Assembly (NCBI GenBank): GCA_024516035.1
Contig: CM044958.1
Coordinates: 25,744,727 to 25,808,726, forward strand
Source: Bactericera cockerelli
Taxonomy: Eukaryota; Arthropoda; Insecta; Hemiptera; Triozidae
Length of the DNA stretch: 64,000 nt
Direction: 5' to 3'
Numbering within the stretch: position 1 is the first letter of the stretch; each line of letters begins with the position of its first letter. A model generated the notes under the pieces. That model made no database searches, was not told where the DNA came from, and was given only the letters and a program-made list of their open reading frames with translations. Shown here piece by piece: positions 22,691 through 33,800 of this stretch. The position numbers and the translations under genes are program-made.

Positions 22691-22849
22691 ATAGTAATAA
22701 GATTTGTCTAAATTATTTTAACTGTGGAGGACAAAGTCTTGTCATTAGAATACCACCTAACAACCAAACTAAAAAAAGCTTGAGTAGCGTTTACGGCAGC
22801 TAATTTACTTAAATACTAAACTTAATACTAATGCTGTGTATTAATAATT

Positions 22850-23830
22850 ATGACTAAAAATTCCTGCCCCGCTGGGAATCGGACCCAGGTCACCATGCGT
22901 ACAATGCCTAGCGCGCTAACTCACTCTGCCACGGTGACTACTTATATGACCATGCAGTTGAAAGCGATCTTAAATTTTTGTTTAAAAAAACGCTTGCATA
23001 CGAGTCTGCAACCATTTCGACATTTTCATCTTTACTATTCAAGGTCCAAAACCCAACTGACCAAATTTCGTATTGTGCGCATGACACACACTTTCCCTCT
23101 TCTCTTAGGGTTGCAATATCGAAACGAAAATATCGATATTAGGTATATCGATAATATCGAAACCAAAATATCGATATCCGATATTAGAAGACTTCTCTCC
23201 CTTTACAATTCGATATTTCGTTACATAATATCGTTACATAATATCGTTACATAATTTCGTCACATAATTGACATTTTCATGTCTTTGCTCTGGCACATAA
23301 CCAAAATTATGTAACGAAATTATGTAACGATATTATGTAACGATATTATGTAACGATATTATGTAACGATATTATGTAACGAAATATCGAATTGTAAAGG
23401 GAGAGAAGTCTTCTAATATCGGATATCGATATTATGGTTTCGATATTATCGATATACCTAATATCGATATTTTCGTTTCGATATTGCAACCCTAAGAGAA
23501 GAGGGAAAGTGTGTGTCATGCGCACAATACGAAATTTGGTCAATTGGGTTTTGGACCTTGAATAGTAAAGATGAAAATGTCGAAATGGTTGCAGACTCGT
23601 ATGCAAGCGTTTTTTTAAACAAAAATTTAAGATCGCTTTCAACTGCATGGTCATATCAGTAGACACCGTGGCAGAGTGAGTTAGCGCGCTAGGCATTGTA
23701 CGCATGGTGACCTGGGTTCGATTCCCAGCGGGGCAGGAATTTCTTTTTTTCCGCTTCCTCCACTTTAAAATCGAAAAAAAATATACTTTTTTGGTTATGT
23801 GCCAGAGCAAAGACATGAAAATGTCAATAA
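22850..23830. mobile_element. Large palindrome containing inverted tRNA-SINE heads
   Basis: The arm 22,850-23,267 is mirrored in 23,311-23,745. Each arm has a tRNA-like head (A box TGGCAGAGTGAGTTAGCGCG, B box GGGTTCGATTCC on the plus strand at 23,714), then a fragment of the 5S-SINE tail (CAGTTGAAAGCGA), then an inner hAT-like TAGGGTTGCAATATCG end with CGATAT repeats. The centre has tandem ATTATGTAACG units. A 40-bp inverted pair (23,268-23,307 and 23,791-23,830) brackets the right arm. Confidence 0.75.
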
Positions 23831-23937
23831 AATACCAAATTGATGGTTAGCCTTTAATGAGGTCTTGAACTCCAAGTTCCAGGTTAAAAGTCTAGTAAGC
23901 TAGATTTTATTTAAAATTACTATTAATGTTAATGTAT

Positions 23938-23986
23938 TATTATTATTATTATTATTATCATCATCATCATCATCATCATCATCACA
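23938..23986. repeat. ATT/ATC microsatellite
   Basis: Runs of ATT followed by ATC trinucleotides. Confidence 0.9.
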
Positions 23987-24099
23987 CAATCAAGAAATAA
24001 AAAGATACATTTATTAAAAATAAGGCTTGCACCTTTTTAATTTAAGTATGAATTTGTGAAAAAAAAATAACTAAAATGTAGAAAAAATAGTATTCTATC

Positions 24100-24245
24100 A
24101 TATAAAACAAATTTGAAGAAAATCGGTTAAGCGGTTTTGAAGATACAAGTGATTTAGTCGAAAAAATCAAAATTGCCAGGTGTATACAATGTGAAACAAT
24201 CACGAGGAAGTATTGTGTCCATAATTAGCAGTGTTTTTTTATTTA
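24100..24245 (+). repeat. Dispersed repeat shared with 27,888-28,047
   Basis: The blocks TTTGAAGAAAATCGGTT, TACAA-TGATTTAG, AAAATTGCCA and AGTATTGTGTCCATAATT occur in the same order in both places. Partial relatives are near 3800-3860 and, inverted, 52,700-52,780. Confidence 0.6.
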
Positions 24246-24361
24246 TATTTATAATGTAGGTACATATTTGTAAATTTTGAATGAGATCTATGTAATTTAC
24301 GATTCATAATACAAAAGCATTGATCAAAATAAATGCTTTATTTAGACTGTCAGTTGTCAGT

Positions 24362-24590
24362 GGATAGCCTCCGTGGCGTAATGGTTGTAACTACTGCCCG
24401 TAGTTCAGACATTTCGAGTTCGATTCCCAGTTGTTGCAGACTTTTCTAATATTTTTTTCCCCTCTAAACACGTGAGTCTGGAATCTACCCAGGCTGGGCG
24501 AGTTAAATGTAGGTACCTGGAACGATTCCCAGCGAATGGAGGGTAAAACCCCCCGTCCTGACTAGTTCAAATCAGGACGTTAAAACCAAA
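24362..24590 (+). mobile_element. tRNA-headed SINE carrying the 5S-SINE type body
   Basis: The head has GTGGCGTAATGGTTGTAACT (A box) and GAGTTCGATTCCCAG (B box). The following body CCCAGGCTGGGCGAGTTAAA, CAGCGAATGGAGGGTAAAAC and GGACGTTAAAACC is the same module found downstream of the 5S-type heads. This copy shows that one body has been joined to different Pol III promoters. Confidence 0.75.
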
Positions 24591-24599
24591 TACAATCAA

Positions 24600-25361
24600 C
24601 TGGTCACAATCGTTTTAAAATGAGTTTGGTGTGATAATTGGTGCTTCTTTTGTGGAACTTCAACCAGTAATAATGAAGAAAAAAACATACCTATTTAATC
24701 TTAAAATCCATTAACAATAATTCATTAATAATCAACTAGTGTTTTAACCTTGTATTGAAAAATTAGTTATGAACTCGTTAAATAACGGACAACTTTGTTT
24801 AGTGGTTTTGTTTACAATACAATTTTAATTATAATATGTACCTAAGTACATGGTAGGTAGATGGAATTTCGATCTTGGTAAAATAAAGAGGGAAATGAAA
24901 GTGCCGAGTCAGCCGAGTATTATTGTATGTTCCGAAATTGCCTCTTACTATGGCTCTAAGAAATGTTGACCCATATATTTGCCTAACATCGAGTTACTAA
25001 ACATGGTGTCAATTCAGCATAATCAGTTAGTAGGTATAAACAGAAGAAGTGAGACATTATACTAGATAATACATTTAATAATTATAAATTAATAAGCAAG
25101 CATATATCCATGGAATATACCCTGAAAATTTCAGCTCGATTGGACAAAAAATGCAACTTATATCATGTTACAATGTTACATACATAGGTAGATGGATAAT
25201 TAGATTGTGACAAATCAATGTTGATCGAGTTAAACCATAGGTACTCACTTCGTTCGAAATTAAACGGTCATAGGAGGTTGACTCAAACTACCAACTACTG
25301 TTTTTTTTTCTCACGAGAAAACCGGACATCCAAAGTACAGAGTAAAAAAAAATTATACCTA
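24600..25361. other. No gene seen
   Basis: AT-rich; no supported ORF or RNA. Confidence 0.45.
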
Positions 25362-25436
25362 GCCGGGATTCGAACCCAGGTCACCTTGCAAACTTTGTGT
25401 TTTACCTACACCAGTCGACGACCACAGAGACTGCTC
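25362..25436 (-). mobile_element. tRNA-derived SINE head, minus strand
   Basis: The minus strand has a B box GGGTTCGAATCC and a weaker A box with TCGTCGACTGG. Too degenerate for a functional tRNA. Confidence 0.5.
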
Positions 25437-25784
25437 AATACATATTATAATTTATCATTGTTTTGATTTATTTTAATCAATGTTTTACCTCTTACTGGCC
25501 AATATTTTATACACTTCTCATAATATAGACCTAGTTTACCTCTTGATGTAGAAATCTCTGAATGAAGTTATAAAACGTTATTATTCCCTGACTGATAACT
25601 TAGTCTGCTGGCAGCTTGGGTGAAGCAAAGATGATTGGAATCCACCCATATTTTAAGTTCTATGTGAGGCGAAGATTTTTTGTTACTCTCATAAATCTTA
25701 TTTCAGTTTTTTATTTTTATGTCTCACACTGTCGCTGATTTTTCTAACATTTTATTTACATCGTAGTATATTTCTGCGTAATTA

Positions 25785-26170
25785 GACCTTTAGAAAGAAG
25801 CTTCAGTCATCAACTTGGGATAAATAGGCGTGGCTCCAGGGTTCATTTTAGATATTCCTTTAGATGGCTTTAAATACTTTTCTACTTGTTTCAACCATCT
25901 GAAATTAAGTGATCTCATTCCCTTTGACTAGACCTTTCTAAAAACACCAGAAATACAACTCTAGGATAATAATAGACGGCTCTGGGCTCCATAATAAGTA
26001 TTCCTTTCAAAGGGTATAACTCAAGTTTGGTCCAGTGTAATACTTTAGTTATATTTTTATATTTTTTCCTATGATAAGGCCTTTCGAAAAATACCACAAT
26101 CGCAGCTCCAAGATAACCAGGGGCGGCTCTGTGCAACTTTCCCGTTTTATTTTAGAAGGCTATATCTCCT
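25785..26170. repeat. Three degenerate copies of a roughly 140-bp unit
   Basis: The pattern CCTTT-(A/G)AAAGA followed by GCTCCAGGGTTC, TATTCCTTT and AGGCTATAAC-like words repeats around 25,787, 25,925 and 26,080. Non-coding. Confidence 0.4.
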
Positions 26171-26299
26171 ATCCTATAAAAAATAAATACTTGAAACTAT
26201 AAAAGGTATGCAGAGATAAAAATTCCCTTTTCAAAAACGTATCTCACGTCTTTCCACGATAAGCACACGTTGCTGTACCCTTGACAGAAAATTGGTCTG

Positions 26300-26330
<31 letters not shown>

Positions 26331-26511
26331 CGTATGAATAATTTCATGAAATTCAAGATTTTCGGCGTGGCCAGTAAACGACTTTAACTGTACGTAGGAA
26401 CCTCGCGCTTTCGTGAAACACAATCTATTTTCGCGTCTCATTACGAATTTGAAATAAAAATTGATAAAAGTTAGCGTTAAGTGGGCGAAAACAATAAAAC
26501 AAAATACATAT

Positions 26512-26587
26512 AAACTCTGTTTCGTGTTAATATAGGCCGGGTGGCTGGCGCTACTTGACGAGCGCTCGCCTCCCGGCGAGCTTGATA
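26512..26587. repeat. GC-rich short repeat, second copy
   Basis: Matches 4645-4722, including the self-complementary CGCTCGCCTCCCGGCGAGC. It directly abuts the left end of the mariner element. Confidence 0.6.
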
Positions 26588-26589
26588 CT

Positions 26590-27552
26590 ACTGTGTCAAA
26601 TAAGTAGTGGGACTACATCGATGGAAACGCACCCTTATATATTTTGAGGTATTTTCTTTTTATAGTTGGTTGGCAACACTGTTTTCAATCTGTAACTGAA
26701 TTTTTGGCGCGTTGTAACGGTTTTTTTTCCGCTTACAATCGTCAGTCACGTGTCGCAAGTCAAAACCGTTTCACGATTTTTTTCTTTTGCAAAAATGGAC
26801 GAAACTGTTGAACAACGCGTATGTTTGAAATTTTGTATTTTAAACGGGATTACTTGTTCTAATGCTTATGAAATGTTACTAAAAGCATACGAAGATGACA
26901 CATTTTCAAGAACTAGTGTTTTTCTTTGGTATAAGGACTTCAAAGATGGCAGAGAAGTGGTTGATGACCTACCCCGTCCTGGAAGACCTTCTTCTGTTTG
27001 TACAGACAATACAGTCGAAAAAGTTAAAGAAATGGTTCTATAAAACCGTAATACAGGTTTAAGTGAAATTGCAGATACTCTAAACATGTCTCATGAAACC
27101 GCTCGTAACATTTTGACCCATAATTTGGGAATGAAAAAAAAGGCCCGGCTTCATCCGAAGGACCTGAATTTTCTCCAAAAAGATGCCCGGAAACAAGTTG
27201 CCCTAGACATGCTTCAGAGAGTTAATTCTGATAAATCTTTTATCAAACGCATCATAACAGGTGGTGAGACATGGGTGTATGAGTTTAATATGCAAACAAG
27301 TCAGCAATTTTCAGAATTGCCCTTCTGTGGGCGTCGTTTAGAGTCCATAGAGGACATAAAACAAAATTCGCGGAAAGAACTGATGGCTATCCCAAAAAGT
27401 GCCTATAAAGAGTGCTTTAATGAGTGGATTATTCGATGGCGCAAGTGTATTCAGGTCCAGGGAGAATACTTCGAAGGTGACAAAATCAATTTGGACAATT
27501 AGGCATGTACTTTTTGAATTACAGACACAGTCCCACTACTTATTTGACAGAA
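26590..27552 (+). mobile_element. Mariner element, internally deleted
   Basis: The inverted ends share TGTCAAATAAGTAGTGGGAC (left, about 26,594) and its complement (right, about 27,529-27,548). At about 960 bp it is shorter than the roughly 1.3 kb of intact mariners. It holds the transposase pseudogene 26,795-27,502. Its right end lies about 45 bp beyond the Ir40a stop codon. Confidence 0.8.
26795..27502 (+). pseudogene. Mariner transposase, inactivated
   Basis: Starts MDETVEQRVCLKF. The two HTH domains are present (SRTSVFLWYKDFKDG; SEIADTLNMSHETARNILT), separated by an in-frame TAA at 27,041. The first catalytic motif reads IITGGETWVYEF, with Gly where the family has Asp. The remaining catalytic block with the second and third Asp is deleted near 27,315, and the frame resumes in the C-terminal part (WIIRWRKCIQVQGEYFEG) and stops at 27,500. 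Mariner of the DD34D group; cannot be active. Confidence 0.85.
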
Positions 27553-27573
27553 TGTATAACTACAATCCCTCCG

Positions 27574-27579
27574 TTTATT
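27574..27579 (-). promoter_or_regulatory. Polyadenylation signal AATAAA for Ir40a
   Basis: Minus-strand AATAAA just after the stop codon; the predicted cleavage point would fall at or near the outer end of the mariner element (27,552). Confidence 0.55.
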
Positions 27580-27597
27580 AGAGCTCCTGTAGGTATG

Positions 27598-27815
27598 TCA
27601 CTTTTTTTCTATATCTCCACAAAGGTCCTGGTGGTGGGGGGGCGGGGAGTGGTACCCCTGGGGGGGGGCAGCCAGTGGTACCACTCCCCGGAGATGTCTC
27701 CGTCGCGTCTGATTCATAACAGCTTCACTCACATGGTAAGTATTCGGAAACTGCACTGATATGGCTTCTTTGACTGGAGGTCTCTTTCTTAGAATTTCTA
27801 TCAGGAACACGAGTG
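27598..27815 (-). CDS. Ir40a: Ir40a exon 17 (terminal)
   Basis: Acceptor TCTCTCCTTTTCAG. Completes M4 with LVFLIEILRKRPPVKEA, then a cytoplasmic tail ending near GDIEKK with TGA at 27,598-27,600. AATAAA follows 19 bases downstream. The tail after residue about 765 reads through a G-rich inverted repeat and may be inexact. Confidence 0.75.
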
Positions 27816-30800
27816 CTGAAAAGGAGAGAAAATCGTCTACAGTTGTGTTTAATAATATTTCCGATACATTTCTAATATGAGAAATTGGTATTCTACCACA
27901 TGAAATAAATTTGAAGAAAATCGGTTCAGTGGTTTTGGAGATACAAGGGATTTGGTATACGAGTAAAATTTCAAAATTGCCACGTGTACACAATGTGAAT
28001 CAATCATGAGAAAGTATTGTGTCCATAATTGGCAGTGAATTTTTTAGTGTGTGAGAGTTTGATAAAGTTAAAATGACTCATCAATGACATATCTTATTGA
28101 GCCAGCATATATGGCAGATACTAGCCAGGCACGCGCCGGTATGGCAGCATAAAGTCCTGCTAGAATCTTAAAAATTTAAGCATCAAAATTTCAAGTCAAA
28201 ATTCTAGGAAGACATGACATCCAAAGAAGGTGTTTCAAGGACAAGCTGAATAAGGAGATGAGTGGAGAAAAACTGATTTTTTTTTAATAAAAGGCAAAAA
28301 TGTTTGCGAAATAATATAATAATAAAAAAATTCCTTCCACGGTTTGAAAGGGTCTTTACATTTTTTCAAAAACTACTAGGTAATATTGGTAAGTAAGTTG
28401 TCAAGACATTTTATACTCTTAGTTACTAATGAAAAAACATCGACCGCAGGGCTTTCAAAGAGTCTTGGAATACTATACTCAGTGGTAAAGGCGGCACTCT
28501 GTGAATCCACAGGTTCCAGAGGTCGTGGGTTCGAAACCCAGCCGGGACATGACAAGTTATCCTCCCATTTGGGATTTTTACCACATAATATAATGTCTTG
28601 GGCTTACTGCTGGAATAATGGGACTTTAATAGTCCTTATCGGGCAGTATAAATAAGGCGATATTATTATTCTGGATCGATGTCTAAATCAGTTTTGTTTA
28701 AGGAGTACCTATGTTTAAAATGAGTCAACTCACAGGACACCACATATCCGATGAGCAGGATGTAGAAACAGCCTTGCAATGGTTTCATGCTGAGGGCTTT
28801 CAGTTTCTTGTCGTCCGTATCTTCGCTAGTTTTTGTAACCGCGTCTCCTTCATTCTCCATGTCCTCATCTGTGGAGGAGGACACATCCGCTGCGGCGTTG
28901 TCAACTGCGGCGGCTGTCGAGGAGGTGGAGAGGGAGACCTGAGGGAACATGACAACACCGCGGCTACACATAGTTCTTGGGCTGCTACTTCTTTTCAAGC
29001 GTAGACTTTGATCGAATTTATTTAAACAGGCATACATTTGTTGTTGTTGTTGTTGTTGTTTGTTGTAGCCAGTTTGGCTACAGCTGGAAGGGTGAATGAT
29101 GGTCTCCAGCCAACTTCATTTCAAAGTTGGCTCTTCCTGAACCACATATTTCTATGTGCGATCAACCATCATGAGGACTTGGACTTTTCTTTATAAGCCA
29201 TTAAAACCCTTAGGAAACTGCAAGCTAGCCTGGCTTGTAAGGGTTGGCTAGTCTGTTCTCTGCTTCTAGTCCTCTACCGGGACATACATTTAGAGCCGAC
29301 TGGTGAGCGTCAAGTAAAATGTGTTCCATGACAACATGTGATATGTTTTACGCTGGACGCTTTTATAGTAGTAGTGGGCTTAGGTCTTAGGTTTCGCAAT
29401 GATATGGTAGTGCGAACAGCCGGAAAGTTTGATCTCAACTATCAACCATTGCACAAAATGTATCCTCAATACTATTCGAGACTTCGACCACTTAACATGG
29501 ATATTTGTCTAATGATAGGTATAGGTACTATAGGTATATCGATCTGAAACTGCTGCTAGATTTACAGAAATAATCCTATATATGACATGTCAATCATGTC
29601 ATACTTAGGAAGTATTTTGATTGACAAAGCGAAATTAAGGCTGTCACACACACAGATGTGTGCGTATGTGTGTGTCTCAAAAATCTCCCATTTTTTTTAA
29701 AATGGGCCTACAAACTACACTACAAACTACACCAAAACTACTCTTTTTTGAGCCTTAGGCTACTATGAAGTATCTATTCCAGAAAAAATTCTTACCGATG
29801 AAATTTGAACTTGGCTCACAAGATCTTGATACTCGTCATCAGTTATCTTGTCTATGATACCGGCTTCAAATAAACGCAGGAGTCTGTGAAGTGGATTAAA
29901 AATTATTTTGATGAAGAAATTACGATTTTGCTGACTGTCCATAATTCGCGCTGTTGCTCTAAGATTAGAACCAGAAAAAATGTATGTTGGCATTTTGAAG
30001 ATGGGGCTGGATTGTTAATCTTTTACTCTTTATAAATGAACAAAATGATTATTATTTTTTCTTATTTTTTAATTTAAAAGAATTTACTTAATATGTTTTC
30101 TTCTTCCTATGAATGTTTCAGTCTTTTTTTTTTAATCGTGACCATGGAGCAACAGCTACTTTAGACGCTTGTGTAGTTTGCCTATCTCGTAGTTTTCATT
30201 CCCTCTGATGAATGAGAATGCACCGAAATCTTCCACTAATTGTAACCAAAATAAAGAAGAAAAAAAAAAAAAAAAAAAAAAAAATACACAGGTTTTACTC
30301 TATATTATGAAAAAGAAAAAAAATACTCATCAAGTTAAAATTATTCACTCACATGATATTGAAGTTCTCAATGTAAGGGCAGCCCATCTGAACAGCAATG
30401 GCAGAATATCGCGTGTTGAGCTTTTCGCCCAGATGATAACTATGGGATCCTGAAAGTTCAAACCATAGGGTGAATTCAAACTCCATGAAAAGTAGGAGTG
30501 CCAGAACCAAACAATATCAAGCATGAGGAAGAGGTTGATCAATGCTGACCCCAAGTAGGTTTGGGAAAAGGCAAAGTGAAAGAAAAAGAAGAGAATAAGA
30601 AAAATATAAATAGGCAAATTTTAATGAAATTTAATCTAATAAAGCTTATAGTCGGTGGTCAGAAGTCAAAAAACGTGGTCAGAAGTCAAAAAACACCAAA
30701 ATATTACACTTCATATAGAGATTGCACCAAAGTTGGCATGAACATTCACGAAGATCCTATCCTATTAAACTTTAAAGATGCGGAGACATGTGAAAATAAA

Positions 30801-33800
30801 CACAATTAAAATGGCGGGTTCAGCGGGTTGATTTTTCAAAATGGTTGAGTTTTAATATATTCTTCTTACTTAAGGTCGCCATTGGTCAACTTCGACCTCA
30901 TAATTCAAATTATTTAGTTCTGCCATTGTTACGTTCACTTTTCTACAGCTGGATCCCCATCTTAACACCAACCCTGTGATTAATTAGTTAAAATGATTAG
31001 ACATCTATATTCTACAGCAGCGGTTCCCAACCTTTTAAGCTTTGGGGCCCAATAATATTTTTAAAACAATTTTGCGGCCCACACCGTACTTGCACTATTT
31101 TAATATTATTTCTTAGTTTCGGTCAGCATCCGCGGCTCAGTAGGGAGTTGTCCGCGGCCCACTTGTGGGCTGCGACCCACCGGTTGGGAACCGCTGTTCT
31201 ACAGTTTACATCCATATCTACACCGTTAAACAAAGAACCGACCAAAGCGTTTAGCATCGTAGAAGAGCGTCTCCCGACCTCCCAGCAGCACATAGTCCTT
31301 CCTATCCCTGACCAGGAGCATGCCCTCCTCATTGGAGTCTATGAGGTAGCGCTGCTGTCTCTGCATGAGCTGCCACAGGTCCTTCACCAGCTCTCCTGTG
31401 CCGTTCTGGGGATCAAAACAAATCATCAAATCATCGCGAAATTCACTCCCAATTTATTTTCTCTCCCTTTGCCGTCGAAACTTTCGGATCTTTTGGACCA
31501 GATGCCTTGGATTTATTCAATTCTATTTCCTAGTCTCTGGTACTTGAAACGAAAGAGAGACGTGCAGGGAGTACTTCCGACAAAGAGTGAGTTTCGCGGT
31601 ACAAAGAGGAAATGTGGCATCCGTAATGAGCACACTGAAGAAAGAAGACGTTTTTAATGAAATATATTATGTATATCATTTGAATTACAATATTTATCTT
31701 TTTAAAAAAAATCATCAGAGTCATTTTAAATGTTTTAAAAGCCTTAAAACATTTTGCAGTTTCAAATATCAACCTCATTTTTTCAAGTGTCCTTGTGTCA
31801 ATTATTGATCATGTAGGTACTTTGCTGTGTGCTATTATTTATTATTAAAATTCATCAAACTCAATAGCTTGATCGATAACGCGGCGGAAATATAGGAATT
31901 TGTATCTCGAGGTCGTTGATTCGAGACCCAAGTTCTGTGAAAATTTAGTCAGATTTTGAAATTGTGAGGTCACAAAAGAGATTAACACAAATAGTAAATG
32001 ATAACTATTGAAATTCAGGAATACCTAAGTAAAGCTCATTCAAAAACAACTATTGTTTAAGGTACCCAAAGAGTGGGGCCCCTAAAAGCGCTAGGCACTT
32101 GGTATCTGCCAAATCTGCCATATAGGTAATCTGCTAGTGGTTATACTTAACCCATCAGGGCCGAGACATACATATATGTCACACCCTATATCTCGGAAAC
32201 CGTGATAGGTACAACATTTTTTTATAGAATGTAAGTTGATTAGATTGCTTTTATTAGTAACATTTTTGTTGAAAAAAAAAGTTCGGCCCTGATGGGTTAA
32301 CTTTAAAATGGCAACAACAAAAATATGACAAAAATAGCGCCACTCTCACCTCCAGCATACTCTGGGAGGCGCTGTTCTTCTCCACCACCGTCTGGTATTG
32401 CTTCGACTTCATCACATCCACCAACTGCTCCATGTTCCGGATGGGCTGCTCTGGAAAATGGAGAGCACTTTCTCTTACCAAATAATTATCAATTTTCATA
32501 TGAGTTCTGACCCCAATTAGGGAGAGAGTAGTTTTTTTTTTTTTTTTTACTAGGTGATGTACTGATTTTTAATGGGATACTTTCATCCCGCGTCAAAAAT
32601 AAACTATGGCACCTATCTCTTCTTGAGATTTTATCCATGATTTGAATTTTGTGTTGATTTGTATTCAACCTTTGTAGATAGCCCATAAAAATTTCAAATA
32701 TAGGGCGTGATTTATAAGAAAGAAAAGGGACAATAAATTGTATTGTCTTGTTTTGTCAATTGTCATAAACTTAATATTAAAAAAAAAAACTTGACAGGGA
32801 GGGAGTAGGGGGGGTATGAGATTATTTATACGTAAATTTGTAATAACATTTACAAGTGCTTCTCGTCCATACAGGGTGAGTCATTCTAAGTGGCGCAGTC
32901 GATTTTTTCGGCCTCTGTTGGAAATACAAAATCTATTTTGCGATCATTTTCATAGATCAAAGGTGGACAATGGACATGTTATAGGCTTTGAAAATCTGTT
33001 AAGTTACCCTTCAAGGTTATTTTTCAAAATCATCTTCGTTTTGAGTAGAAGGACCTAAATTTTATAGTATATTCAATCAATTTTCTATAAATTTTTGACT
33101 TTATGTAACTGTTCACTTAACTTCATTTTAATTTCACTTTTATATAGTACCAAAATTTCCAAGGTCAATTTTTTTCAACTCCAACTTACACATAATATGT
33201 TAAATATTTATTTAATCATAGCTGTCATGCTGAATGTGAATATTTTTTTTTTAATAATTGTTTAATTGATCTTTATAATAAAAATTTAATCCATTTTTAA
33301 AAATGTCCTACGATTTATTTTTTTATTGGGTATTATTCTGGCATCAGCATGATGAGATCTTTTAAATGGTAAGTCATAGTTATATTTATTAACTATTTCT
33401 ATATGTTTTAGTTTTTTTTAAAAAAACCTACCTACATTCTCATCACGTATGAAGGTAGGTATAGGTTTTTACCTTTGCGAGGTCGAGCAAGAATAGAGGT
33501 CAGGTTGGCAGAGTATAAGTCCACAATGACATATGTAGCTGACAGAGATAAGAGTAATGCCATCATTCTTCCAGTGCTTGTATAACTTGGGTATTTACCA
33601 TCTGCATGGTGAAAGAAAGAGAGCACTTGAACAAGTAAACTTTACCTTGGGATGCCGTCACTGGTTTCTACTAGGTAATATGATGAAGTGACAAGAATAA
33701 CTCTTCATTTGTTTAGACAAATTACGTAAAAAAACCTACAGCCTACAACTTGGACATATGAAATACAAAAAAAAGAAAAATTCTAATCTGCTGAAATTAA

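Noticed and set aside
23663..23736. Functional tRNA gene
   Set aside because: A and B boxes are present but the arms do not close into a cloverleaf, and the sequence is part of a multi-copy SINE.
28666..29037. A 123-codon minus-strand ORF ending in a SINE-derived stop as the Ir40a C terminus
   Set aside because: A strong donor (GTCCT|GTGAGT) interrupts it in the middle of M4, and the exon at 27,598-27,815 completes M4 in the right phase with an IR-like LVFLIEILRKR sequence.
31148..31657. Plus-strand 169-codon ORF
   Set aside because: Antisense to Ir40a exon 13 and the hAT MITE; the minus strand carries the S2 coding sequence with splice sites.
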